A DNA stretch of 6,316 bases from Burkholderiales bacterium (GTDB taxonomy: Bacteria; Pseudomonadota; Gammaproteobacteria; Burkholderiales; Burkholderiaceae_C), in contig CANHBY010000088.1 in assembly GCA_947458895.1 (NCBI GenBank), forward strand, positions 1 through 6,316, given 5' to 3'. A program made the position numbers and the translations under genes. The stretch's first letter is position 1, and every line of letters begins with the position of its first letter. Below are positions 1 through 5,861 of the stretch, piece by piece. The notes below the pieces were generated by a model. The model was not told the origin of the DNA, ran no database searches, and saw only the letters and a list, made by a program, of their open reading frames with translations.

Positions 1-662
1 ATTCGCGGCTGCTGTCCCAAGGGCAGAGTGATGTAGACCTCCTGAATACCCTGCTCACTGACATATTGAGCAACGCGTTTCAGGCCTCCCAAAATTTGAT
101 CGCCAGGCTTGATTTGAACCCGATCACCGGTGCGGTCCTCGAAGAAGCCGATGAAATCGATCCCTTGATGGTGGTTTTCATTGAGAGAGCGGGCGATCTT
201 GACCCCCAGGGCTCCAGCACCCACGATGATGGCGGAGCGCCGGTTTTTGGGTTTCATGGCTCGTGCCCCAACTACGAGCTGCCCCACCCAGACGCTGACC
301 CACTGAAGCACTGGCGTAGTGAGAATCCAGGCCAGAACCGCGACACGATCGAATAGCTGAAGACTTTGGGTGGCGTAGCCGCAAAGGTACAAAATCAAGA
401 TCACAGTCACCCAAGACAGGCTGATTTCGGTCGCGGCCACCAGCAGGTTCTCGCGGAAACGGTTGCGGCCAGGGAAGGTCAGGGCCACCACCAGGAAGCA
501 CAGAACCTGCACAGGGCGGTCAATCGGCTCACCCACAGCCACATTGGCCAGCAAGAACACCAACACCGTCAGTACAGGCTCCAGCACAGCAGCCACGAAT
601 GACATGACAGACTGAGGAGCGCTGTAAAAAGTACGTTTGTTGTGACTGTGTTCGTCGAACAT
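1..662 (-). CDS. Undecaprenyl-phosphate sugar phosphotransferase, N-terminal part (cut by left edge)
   Basis: The frame reads leftward off the window; 220 residues are visible. By family this is a polyprenyl-phosphate glycosyl-1-phosphate transferase (WcaJ/EpsB type), an inner-membrane enzyme that loads a sugar-1-phosphate, often glucose, onto undecaprenyl phosphate to start exopolysaccharide or capsule synthesis. Visible hydrophobic segments lie roughly at residues 21-43, 50-63, 73-96 and 107-132. A soluble CoA-binding-like domain follows, with IIVGAGALGVKIA at about 145-157 (GxGxxG nucleotide-binding pattern) and FIGFFEDR at 170-177. The bacterial sugar transferase catalytic domain would lie off the left edge, so activity and sugar cannot be judged. 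I chose the ATG at 662 (MFDEHSHNKRTFYSAPQS) over the internal ATG at 605 because the 19 extra residues match how I recall relatives beginning. No strong ribosome binding site is visible. The gene diverges from the ferredoxin gene. Confidence 0.85.
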   Translation of the reverse strand, partial: MFDEHSHNKRTFYSAPQSVMSFVAAVLEPVLTVLVFLLANVAVGEPIDRPVQVLCFLVVALTFPGRNRFRENLLVAATEISLSWVTVILILYLCGYATQSLQLFDRVAVLAWILTTPVLQWVSVWVGQLVVGARAMKPKNRRSAIIVGAGALGVKIARSLNENHHQGIDFIGFFEDRTGDRVQIKPGDQILGGLKRVAQYVSEQGIQEVYITLPLGQQPR

Positions 663-760
663 GTGTGCCTACGGCGTTTGCGCGGATGATTTCGGCTGAG
701 AGATCAGCGCGTTTCCCCGCGAGAATTTTCTGGGCGAGTTGAAAGGATCAGCCCTGATGT

Positions 761-801
761 TGTCAATCTAAAGTCAAGAACTTTGAGCAAAACAACTTTA
801 G
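761..801. promoter_or_regulatory. Possible regulatory inverted repeat with adjacent -35-like box
   Basis: CTAAAGT (768-774) and ACTTTAG (795-801) form perfect 7-base arms separated by 20 bases. Next to the left arm, the minus strand reads TTGACA (761-766), a perfect sigma-70 -35 hexamer aimed at the leftward sugar transferase. The matching -10 is poor, so promoter function is a guess. The repeat could be an operator upstream of that promoter or a chance match in AT-rich sequence. Confidence 0.25.
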
Positions 802-819
802 GTCATGGCGTGCCCCCAA

Positions 820-1108
820 AAACTCGGCCGGGGAAATTCAGCTCATTATTTCAGACCTTAGGCTCGGGGCCCCCCTAAAAAAGAATGCCAAGATGGAGAG
901 CCTGATCCAAAATGACGCGCCTTTGGATCGAGGCCGTCTGCATGGCTGCATAAATCCCAGAGATTCACCCCGGATCTGTCGGGCCACGGTCAACGAGCGC
1001 AACAAGGTTTCAACGTCCATGCAAAGGCAGGGTCGAACTCCCGCAGCAGCCGGGTCGCAGACGATCGGTGTCAAGAGAGCCTTCAAATCGGTGCGATAAA
1101 CTCGGCCG
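820..1108. repeat. 11-base direct repeat flanking a 267-base segment
   Basis: AAACTCGGCCG occurs at 820-830 and again, identical and in the same orientation, at 1098-1108. The repeat encloses 267 bases with no recognisable gene. I see no terminal inverted repeats just inside the copies, so a small transposable element is not supported. One such match in a 541-base spacer by chance is unlikely but not remarkable. Confidence 0.4.
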
Positions 1109-1188
1109 ATGCCAAATGCACTGCCAATCGACCCGGTGTGGGTGTCGGAGCCACTTCTGCTAGAACGCCCTCATGCGGTTTTAAGCCT

Positions 1189-1196
1189 GGAAAGAG
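1189..1196 (+). promoter_or_regulatory. Ribosome binding site of the ferredoxin gene
   Basis: GGAAAGAG is purine-rich and ends 7 bases before the ATG at 1204. It supports that start over the in-frame GTG at 1138, which would add 22 residues unlike the family. Confidence 0.5.
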
Positions 1197-1203
1197 CCTT
1201 GTC

Positions 1204-1548
1204 ATGAGTCCTGAGCAATCCTCCAGCTATTACAAACACCATATTTTTTTCTGCCTCAACCACCGTGAAAACGGCGAGGGCTGTTGTGCTCAGCATGGCG
1301 CGCAGGCTGCGTTTGATCATTGCAAAGCCCGCGTTAAAAGCGAGCAATTGGCAGGCCCCGGCGGGGTTCGTGTCAATAAGGCTGGTTGCCTTGATCGCTG
1401 CGCGGGTGGCCCGGTGGCCGTGGTTTATCCCGAGGGTGTTTGGTACACCTTTGTCGACGAGTCTGATATCGACGAAATCATCGACTGCCATCTCAAAGGT
1501 GGCAAGGTGGTTGACCGTTTGGTGTTGCCGCCTGCCGTGGGTCGCTGA
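1204..1548 (+). CDS. Thioredoxin-like [2Fe-2S] ferredoxin
   Basis: A protein of 114 residues, the usual size of the thioredoxin-fold [2Fe-2S] ferredoxins (Aquifex Fd / Shethna type, related to the NuoE C-terminal domain). The fold binds one [2Fe-2S] cluster through four cysteines. The candidates are Cys17 (HHIFFCLN), Cys28 of the CC pair at 27-28, and Cys62 and Cys66 in GCLDRCAGGP, giving C-x10-C and C-x3-C. The stretch PVAVVYPEGVWYTFVDESDIDEIIDCHL (70-97) is typical of the C-terminal half. It has no signal peptide and is presumably a cytosolic electron carrier. It heads a co-directional run ending in lipB-lipA, with the alpha/beta hydrolase gene 20 bases downstream. The redox partner cannot be read from sequence. 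The family call is secure; the role is not. Confidence 0.9.
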   Translation: MSPEQSSSYYKHHIFFCLNHRENGEGCCAQHGAQAAFDHCKARVKSEQLAGPGGVRVNKAGCLDRCAGGPVAVVYPEGVWYTFVDESDIDEIIDCHLKGGKVVDRLVLPPAVGR

Positions 1549-1568
1549 GCCGAACACCGGATTTTTTG

Positions 1569-2204
1569 ATGAACGCACACACTGTTCGGCAATTGCTCGC
1601 GGGCCCCGCGGGCCTTTTAGAGTGTTCACTGGATGCGCCCGCCGGTGGGCTACAGCCCTTGGGTGTGGCCGTGATCTGCCACCCCCATCCGCAGCATGGC
1701 GGCACCATGGACAACAAGGTGGTTCAAACCATGGCACGCGCACTGTTGCAATTGGGCTGGCGCACCGTGCGGTTCAACTACCGTGGCGTGGGGGCCTCGC
1801 AAGGCGCTTGGGATGAAGGTCGCGGCGAGGTCGATGACGCCTTGGCCGTGATCGAGGCGAGCCGCGATCCGCTGGTGCCGTTCATGCTTGGTGGGTTTTC
1901 GTTTGGTGCTTTTGTGGCTGCACAGGCGGCCAAGTTGTTGCCAACGCAGGACAAGCCAGAGCGCTTGGTTCTGGTGGGCCCCTCGACCCAGCGCCAGCGC
2001 ATGGCCGATGTGCCCTCGGGCAGCATCGTGATCCACGGCGAGTCTGACGAAGTGGTGCCACTATCTGCTACGCTGGACTGGGCCCGGCCCCAGCATCTGC
2101 CTGTGATTGTTTTTCCTGGTGTAGGCCATTTTTTCCACGGGCAACTTGCCTTGCTCAAAACTGTGTTGTTGCAGCAGTTGAGCGCATCAACACCCGCGGC
2201 TTGA
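1569..2204 (+). CDS. Alpha/beta hydrolase, COG2945 type
   Basis: A protein of 211 residues, the usual length for this compact hydrolase family (predicted alpha/beta-superfamily hydrolases, often annotated as esterase- or dienelactone-hydrolase-like; real substrate unknown). The catalytic triad is visible: nucleophile Ser111 in GGFSFGA (108-114), Asp160 in HGESDEVVP (156-164) and His187 in FPGVGHFFHG (182-191). The N-terminal CHPHPQHGGTMDN (37-49) and FNYRGVGASQG (69-79) are hallmarks of the family, the first providing the oxyanion-hole region. It has no signal peptide, so it is cytosolic. I chose the ATG at 1569; a TTG directly before it at 1566 is an unlikely alternative. The ribosome binding site is weak, and translation may be coupled to the ferredoxin gene 20 bases upstream. 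The family call is strong; the substrate is unknown. Confidence 0.88.
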   Translation: MNAHTVRQLLAGPAGLLECSLDAPAGGLQPLGVAVICHPHPQHGGTMDNKVVQTMARALLQLGWRTVRFNYRGVGASQGAWDEGRGEVDDALAVIEASRDPLVPFMLGGFSFGAFVAAQAAKLLPTQDKPERLVLVGPSTQRQRMADVPSGSIVIHGESDEVVPLSATLDWARPQHLPVIVFPGVGHFFHGQLALLKTVLLQQLSASTPAA

Positions 2205-2222
2205 TTGCCCTTTGAATTTTCT

Positions 2223-2244
2223 GCCGCGATTTTTTCAACGCGGC
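2223..2244. repeat. Small GC-rich hairpin between the hydrolase and the carboxypeptidase genes
   Basis: GCCGCG (2223-2228) and CGCGGC (2239-2244) form a perfect 6-base stem around a 10-base loop. No T-run follows the stem; the T-run lies in the loop. It is therefore not a standard intrinsic terminator, but it could be a weak attenuator or an RNA-stability element in the 65-base spacer. Confidence 0.35.
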
Positions 2245-2269
2245 CTCCTCTAACAAGAAACTTGGTGTC

Positions 2270-3415
2270 ATGAAACGAATTTTTGCTTTTATCTTGGCTG
2301 TTTGTGTGGTCAGCACGGCCGCCGCCCAGGCGCTTCAGCCACCTGAAGTCGCAGCACGCAACTTTCTCTTGCTGGATCTCAGCAGCGATCAGGTGTTGGC
2401 CGAGCGTGATGCCGATGCCAGCGCCGACCCGGCTTCGCTGACCAAGCTGATGACGGCTTATGTGGTGTTCAATGCGATTCGCGAGAAAAAGCTTTCGTTG
2501 GAGCAAACGATTTCGGTGTCCAAACGCGCTTGGGATGAGCGCAAGGGCGGCGGTTCACTGATGTTCATCGACACGACCATGACGCCCAAGGTACAGGAGT
2601 TGCTGCATGGCATGATCGTCCAAAGCGGTAACGACGCCTCGGTCGCTTTGGCTGAGGCAGTGGGCGGTACGCTTGAGCAGTTCGTGGGCATGATGAACCG
2701 TCAGGCTCAGAGTTTCGGGCTCAAAAACACCTCCTTCAAGAACGTAACGGGCCTCACGGAAGCCGGCCACAAAAGCACCGCCCGTGACCTGGCGGTGATC
2801 GCCACGCACATCATTCGAGACTTCCCCGAGTTCTATACCTACTACTCGCTCAAAGACTTCAAATACAACAACATCTCCCAGCCCAATCGCAACCTGTTAC
2901 TGCGCCGTGACCCCACGGTAGACGGCATGAAGACCGGCTACACCGAGGCGGCGGGCTATTGCCTCATTGCCAGTGCCCAGCGCGATTTTCCGAACGGCAA
3001 ACGGCGCTTGTTGAGCGTGGTTCTGAACACCACCTCGATGGAGGCGCGTGCCAGCGAGAGTCAAAAGCTGCTTAACTGGGGCTATCAGGCCTTCGATGCC
3101 GTTCAGCTCTTGGATCCTGCCAAGCCGATCACCACGGTTGAGGTCTGGAAGGGGCAGGCTAAGCAGGTGAACCTGGGTGCGGCACGCTCGGTGTTCGTCA
3201 GCGTCCCCAGAGGCGACAGCGGCAAGCTGCAAACCCAGCTTGAGCGCACCGATCCGCTGGTGGCCCCCTTGACCAAGGGGCAGGCGGTGGGCACCATCAA
3301 AGTGTCTAACGCCAATGGCGTGGTGGTGCAGGTGCCCTTGGTGGTGATGGAGCCCGTGGAGCAAGCCAGCTGGTTTGGCCGCATGTGGGATGCCCTGCGC
3401 CTTTGGATCAAATAG
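2270..3415 (+). CDS. dacA: D-alanyl-D-alanine carboxypeptidase, PBP5/6 type
   Basis: A 381-residue low-molecular-mass penicillin-binding protein that removes the terminal D-Ala from peptidoglycan pentapeptides in the periplasm, limiting cross-linking. The signal peptide covers about residues 1-21, with a hydrophobic core FAFILAVCVVSTAAA and a likely cut after AQA (21). All three active-site motifs are present: Ser56-x-x-Lys59 in ASLTK, Ser119-Gly-Asn121 in VQSGNDAS, and Lys221-Thr-Gly223 in DGMKTGYTEAAGY. The last 90 or so residues match the beta-rich PBP5 C-terminal domain. The extreme C-terminus SWFGRMWDALRLWIK looks like the amphipathic helix that anchors these enzymes to the outer face of the inner membrane. 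Length is normal for the family. The next gene, ybeD, begins 9 bases after the stop, as in the E. coli dacA-ybeD-lipB arrangement. The symbol follows that synteny; dacC would be equally defensible. Confidence 0.95.
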   Translation: MKRIFAFILAVCVVSTAAAQALQPPEVAARNFLLLDLSSDQVLAERDADASADPASLTKLMTAYVVFNAIREKKLSLEQTISVSKRAWDERKGGGSLMFIDTTMTPKVQELLHGMIVQSGNDASVALAEAVGGTLEQFVGMMNRQAQSFGLKNTSFKNVTGLTEAGHKSTARDLAVIATHIIRDFPEFYTYYSLKDFKYNNISQPNRNLLLRRDPTVDGMKTGYTEAAGYCLIASAQRDFPNGKRRLLSVVLNTTSMEARASESQKLLNWGYQAFDAVQLLDPAKPITTVEVWKGQAKQVNLGAARSVFVSVPRGDSGKLQTQLERTDPLVAPLTKGQAVGTIKVSNANGVVVQVPLVVMEPVEQASWFGRMWDALRLWIK

Positions 3416-3424
3416 GTCGTTGGT

Positions 3425-3700
3425 ATGCAAGAAATTCCCCCCGGCGAATCGCTGATCACCTACCCCTGCGAGTTCCCCATCAAGGTGATGGGGCTCAACG
3501 TGGATGGCTTCACCGAGGCCGTGATCAGCATCGCAGCTCAGTTCGACCCCACCTTTGGCCCTCACGCGGTTCAAACTCGCCCGAGTACAGCTCACAAATA
3601 CCTTGGCGTCACGGTGACCATCACCGCCACAAGCCGTGCGCAGCTCGATGAGCTCTACAGAACCTTGAGCACGCACCCCTTGGTCAAGATGGTGTTGTGA
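3425..3700 (+). CDS. ybeD: DUF493 / YbeD family protein
   Basis: A protein of 91 residues, typical for the family (E. coli YbeD is about this size and has an ACT-like fold). Visible family features are [14 protein letters not shown] near the N-terminus (about 10-23), [25 protein letters not shown] in the second half (about 57-81), and a short C-terminal strand VKMVL. The molecular function is not established. It is often annotated as a possible lipoic acid regulator solely because it sits between dacA and lipB, and that same placement is seen here. It starts 9 bases after the carboxypeptidase stop and ends 34 bases before lipB, so it is almost certainly co-transcribed with them. Confidence 0.9.
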   Translation: MQEIPPGESLITYPCEFPIKVMGLNVDGFTEAVISIAAQFDPTFGPHAVQTRPSTAHKYLGVTVTITATSRAQLDELYRTLSTHPLVKMVL

Positions 3701-3734
3701 AGCCTGTGAAATTCGGTCACCAAGCTTTTCAATC

Positions 3735-4466
3735 GTGAGTGCTGAGCCAGCCAACCCTGGCCTGGCCAGGGCCATTGTTCGTGAGCTCGGGCGGGTTGAC
3801 TATCTGCCCACGATCAAGGCCATGCAGGCCTTTACCGAGGGCCGCGAGGCCCAGACGCCCGATGAGCTCTGGCTGTGCGAGCACTCTCCGGTATTCACGC
3901 AGGGCGTGGCTGGGGAGGCCTCGCATGTGCTCAATCCGGGCTCGATTCCGGTGGTGTCTACCAACCGGGGGGGGCAAGTGACCTATCACGGGCCTGGCCA
4001 GGTGGTGGCTTATCCCCTGATCAACCTGAAGCGGCTCGGCATTTTTGTCAAAGAATACGTGTACCGCCTAGAGCACTGTGTGCTCAAAACCCTTGAGTTC
4101 GTGGGTGTCACCGGCCATCGGGTGCCGGGCGCGCCTGGCATTTATGTGCGGCTCGATGACCCCTTCAGTCACGCTCCCCTCGAGGCCGCTGAGCCCCGCG
4201 AGCGGCAGGGCATTCAGGGCGGTGACTTGAGCGCTTTCCGCGGCCTAGGCAAAATTGCGGCTTTGGGTATCAAGGTCAGCCGGCACTGCACCTACCACGG
4301 GGTGGCGCTGAACGTAGCGATGGATCTCTCTCCCTTTTCCCTCATCAATCCCTGTGGGTACTCTGGTCTTCAAACGGTTGACTTGGCTACACTTGGCATT
4401 CAGATTCACCCCGCCGAGGCAGCACAATGCTTGGCTGAAAAGCTGGTGTCTCATTTGAGCCCCTGA
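3735..4466 (+). CDS. lipB: Octanoyl-[ACP]:protein N-octanoyltransferase
   Basis: LipB transfers octanoate from acyl carrier protein to a lysine on lipoyl domains (pyruvate and 2-oxoglutarate dehydrogenases, glycine cleavage H protein), the first step of lipoate synthesis. The protein has 243 residues. It carries [21 protein letters not shown] (78-98), the acyl-binding signature, with catalytic Lys173 in [18 protein letters not shown] and catalytic Cys207 in [10 protein letters not shown]. It is longer than the roughly 210-220 usual because about 33 residues (139-171) are inserted between GIYV and GKIAALG; the insert is polar and rich in Glu, Arg and Gly. The start is GTG at 3735, because the first in-frame ATG (residue 30) would remove conserved N-terminal sequence. 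The ribosome binding site is weak, suggesting coupling to ybeD upstream. It is followed 69 bases later by lipA, the next enzyme of the pathway. Confidence 0.95.
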   Translation: MSAEPANPGLARAIVRELGRVDYLPTIKAMQAFTEGREAQTPDELWLCEHSPVFTQGVAGEASHVLNPGSIPVVSTNRGGQVTYHGPGQVVAYPLINLKRLGIFVKEYVYRLEHCVLKTLEFVGVTGHRVPGAPGIYVRLDDPFSHAPLEAAEPRERQGIQGGDLSAFRGLGKIAALGIKVSRHCTYHGVALNVAMDLSPFSLINPCGYSGLQTVDLATLGIQIHPAEAAQCLAEKLVSHLSP

Positions 4467-4522
4467 TTTTCGAATCCAAGTAACACGCTACCCTCGGCAT
4501 GAGCGGCCTCACCGCCGCACCC

Positions 4523-4528
4523 CAGAAA
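4523..4528 (+). promoter_or_regulatory. Ribosome binding site of lipA
   Basis: The purine stretch AGAAAG lies 7 bases or so upstream of the ATG at 4536 and is the only plausible Shine-Dalgarno element near it. It is a weak match, in line with the generally poor sites in this window. Confidence 0.35.
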
Positions 4529-4535
4529 GTTTCCA

Positions 4536-5519
4536 ATGGCTACCCATAACGTGATCCGCGAGGCGCAAAACGCCGAGTCCTACGACGCCACGGCCAAGCA
4601 AAAATCGCAGGCCAAGACCGCGCGCATCCCGATCAAAATCATCCCGGCCGAAACCCTCAAAAAGCCAGACTGGATCCGCGTCAAGGCCGGCTCGCCCACC
4701 ACCCGTTTCTACGAAATCAAGCAAATCCTGCGTGAGCACAACCTGCACACGGTGTGCGAAGAGGCCTCGTGCCCCAACATCGGTGAGTGCTTCGGCAAGG
4801 GCACCGCCACCTTCATGATCATGGGCGACAAATGCACCCGCCGCTGCCCGTTTTGCGATGTGGGCCATGGCCGCCCCGACCCGCTGGATGTCAATGAACC
4901 CGCCAACTTGGCCAAGACCATTGCCGCGCTCAAGCTCAAGTATGTGGTCATCACCAGCGTTGATCGCGATGACCTGCGCGATGGCGGCGCCGCCCATTTC
5001 AAGGAGTGCATTGAGCAGGTCCGTGCCCAGAGCCCCGAGACGCGCATCGAGATCCTCACCCCCGACTTCCGTGGTCGCATGGATCGCGCCCTCGACATTC
5101 TCAAGTCGGCTCCGCCCGACGTCATGAACCACAACCTTGAAACGGTGCCACGTTTGTACAAAGAGGTGCGCCCTGGGTCAGACTACGCCTACAGCCTGAA
5201 CCTGCTCAAGCGCTTCAAGGAGTTCGCCCCCGAGGTTCCCACCAAGAGCGGCATCATGGTGGGCTTGGGCGAAACCGACGAAGAGATCTTGCAGGTCATG
5301 CGCGATATGCGCGAGCACAACATCGACATGCTCACCCTCGGGCAATATCTGGCTCCCAGCGGCCACCACCTGCCAGTGCTCCGTTACGTGCACCCCGACA
5401 CCTTCAAGATGTTCGAGGAAGAGGCCTACAAAATGGGCTTCACCCACGCCGCCGTGGGCGCGATGGTTCGCTCGAGTTATCACGCTGATCAGCAGGCACA
5501 TGCTGCCGGGGTGAACTGA
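4536..5519 (+). CDS. lipA: Lipoyl synthase (radical SAM)
   Basis: LipA inserts sulfur at C6 and C8 of protein-bound octanoate, completing lipoate made from LipB's product. The length of 327 residues is normal. Both [4Fe-4S] sites are intact. The auxiliary cluster, which is consumed as the sulfur source, is bound by Cys74, Cys79 and Cys85 (C-x4-C-x5-C in [15 protein letters not shown]). The radical-SAM cluster is bound by Cys100, Cys104 and Cys107 (C-x3-C-x2-C in [11 protein letters not shown]). The C-terminal RSSYHA motif (312-317) carries the conserved serine that is the fourth ligand of the auxiliary cluster. [33 protein letters not shown] and [11 protein letters not shown] are all family blocks. 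The basic, polar N-terminus (about 1-30) is variable in the family. It is the last gene of the rightward run; a 342-base spacer separates it from htpG. Confidence 0.97.
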   Translation: MATHNVIREAQNAESYDATAKQKSQAKTARIPIKIIPAETLKKPDWIRVKAGSPTTRFYEIKQILREHNLHTVCEEASCPNIGECFGKGTATFMIMGDKCTRRCPFCDVGHGRPDPLDVNEPANLAKTIAALKLKYVVITSVDRDDLRDGGAAHFKECIEQVRAQSPETRIEILTPDFRGRMDRALDILKSAPPDVMNHNLETVPRLYKEVRPGSDYAYSLNLLKRFKEFAPEVPTKSGIMVGLGETDEEILQVMRDMREHNIDMLTLGQYLAPSGHHLPVLRYVHPDTFKMFEEEAYKMGFTHAAVGAMVRSSYHADQQAHAAGVN

Positions 5520-5528
5520 GGGCGGGCT

Positions 5529-5562
5529 GCCTGTACGTTTCGTGACCCCAAGTCCGACAGGC
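5529..5562 (+). terminator. lipA: Weak inverted repeat just after lipA, doubtful terminator
   Basis: GCCTGT and ACAGGC form a 6-base stem 9 bases past the lipA stop. The loop is 22 bases and no T-run follows, so intrinsic termination is not supported. It is listed as the only hairpin-like element at the 3' end of the operon; termination may instead be Rho-dependent. Confidence 0.2.
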
Positions 5563-5720
5563 TGCTAGAGCCAGTGCCATCGTCCCAGCCATGCCAGGGA
5601 TGTCGCCCAAGCTCGCCCAGATTATTCAGCCAGGCATTCGAACCCCCACCAGCCACTGTTGACCACGGGGAGCTCTGCGGTTAATTGGGCAGCCATCAGA
5701 TGGGGTGGGTGGAATACTCA

Positions 5721-5745
5721 AGCTGAGCTTGAAATGTGCTCAGCT
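5721..5745. repeat. Perfect 8-base inverted repeat over the htpG -35 region
   Basis: AGCTGAGC (5721-5728) and GCTCAGCT (5738-5745) are exact reverse complements separated by 9 bases. The repeat spans the sigma-32 -35 box and stops 3 bases before the -10. Because it lies upstream of the expected transcript start, it would act as DNA, for instance as a repressor operator. The 9-base spacing recalls the HrcA operator CIRCE, but the arm sequence does not match CIRCE. Confidence 0.55.
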
Positions 5746-5755
5746 GCCCCCACCT
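5728..5755 (+). promoter_or_regulatory. htpG: Heat-shock (sigma-32) promoter of htpG
   Basis: CTTGAAA at 5728-5734 is a perfect sigma-32 -35 element. After a 13-base spacer, CCCCACCT at 5748-5755 matches the -10 consensus CCCCATNT at all fixed positions but one. Transcription should begin near 5762, about 100 bases before the htpG ATG. HtpG is a classical RpoH-regulon member, so position, orientation and gene identity all agree. Confidence 0.75.
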
Positions 5756-5861
5756 GTACTTCTGCTTCCGGATGCTCGGGCGATTCCGTGCATCAAGAAC
5801 AATTCGACTGGCCACGCCTTCGCTGGGTCTCATCGGTTCAGACAAGAAAATCATCTCGATC

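Larger units (their letters stand above)
663..1203. other. Divergent intergenic spacer, no recognisable gene
   Basis: These 541 bases separate the leftward sugar transferase from the rightward ferredoxin operon. The only structures I can support are a 7-base inverted repeat (768-801), an 11-base direct repeat (820-830 and 1098-1108), and a possible minus-strand -35 box TTGACA (761-766) for the sugar transferase with only a weak -10 (TTCAAC, 738-743, 17-base spacing). Both strands have open stretches: a minus frame lies open from about 1170 to 838, and the plus frame of the ferredoxin is open back to 916. Neither translates to anything I recognise, and neither has a convincing start. A decayed gene is possible but not shown. 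I see no clear promoter for the ferredoxin gene here. Confidence 0.6.
5520..5861. other. Spacer between lipA and htpG
   Basis: No gene is visible in these 342 bases. Near lipA there is an imperfect terminator candidate: GCCTGT (5529-5534) and ACAGGC (5557-5562), a 6-base stem with a 22-base loop and no T-run. The middle (about 5565-5715) holds nothing I recognise. From 5721 on come the heat-shock promoter and palindrome described separately, then an untranslated leader of about 100 bases for htpG. That leader contains a small possible hairpin at 5771-5794: GATGC pairs with GCATC, and an inner CGG pairs with CCG. Confidence 0.6.

Noticed and set aside
178..501. Minus-strand frame of 107 codons inside the sugar transferase region, in a different frame
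   Set aside because: The frame from 662 reads through the same DNA with membrane segments and a clear nucleotide-binding motif; the other frame is Pro/Arg-rich shadow.
858..878. TTAGG...CCTAA around GGGGCCCC as a terminator
   Set aside because: The stem is only 5 bases, the inner GGGGCCCC is self-palindromic rather than a stem extension, and neither strand has a T-run on the correct side.
1028..1050. TCGAACTCCC stretch resembling a tRNA T-loop in the divergent spacer
   Set aside because: No 5-base stem with a 7-base loop forms, and there is no cloverleaf around it.
1138..1203. GTG at 1138 as an earlier start of the ferredoxin
   Set aside because: The extra 22 residues do not resemble the family, and the purine-rich site at 1189-1196 points to the ATG at 1204.
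2897..3775. Long minus-strand open frame of about 290 codons opposite the carboxypeptidase, ybeD and the lipB start
   Set aside because: It lies entirely antisense to three genes with intact family motifs. Its translation is His/Gly/Leu-rich without recognisable domains, as expected of a shadow frame in GC-rich sequence.
4509..5132. Minus-strand open frame of about 207 codons opposite lipA
   Set aside because: It is antisense to a fully conserved LipA, and its composition (repeated Gly, Ala, Asp, Val) is that of an antisense shadow.
5630..5655. T-arm-like sequence on the minus strand (GGTGGGGGTTCGAATGCC), suggesting a tRNA
   Set aside because: The bases flanking the TTCGAAT loop do not pair as a T-stem, and no acceptor, D or anticodon arms can be built upstream.
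5659..5690. TTGACC followed by TTAATT as a housekeeping promoter for htpG
   Set aside because: The -10 matches only about half of the consensus and lies well upstream; the sigma-32 boxes at 5728-5755 are far better.
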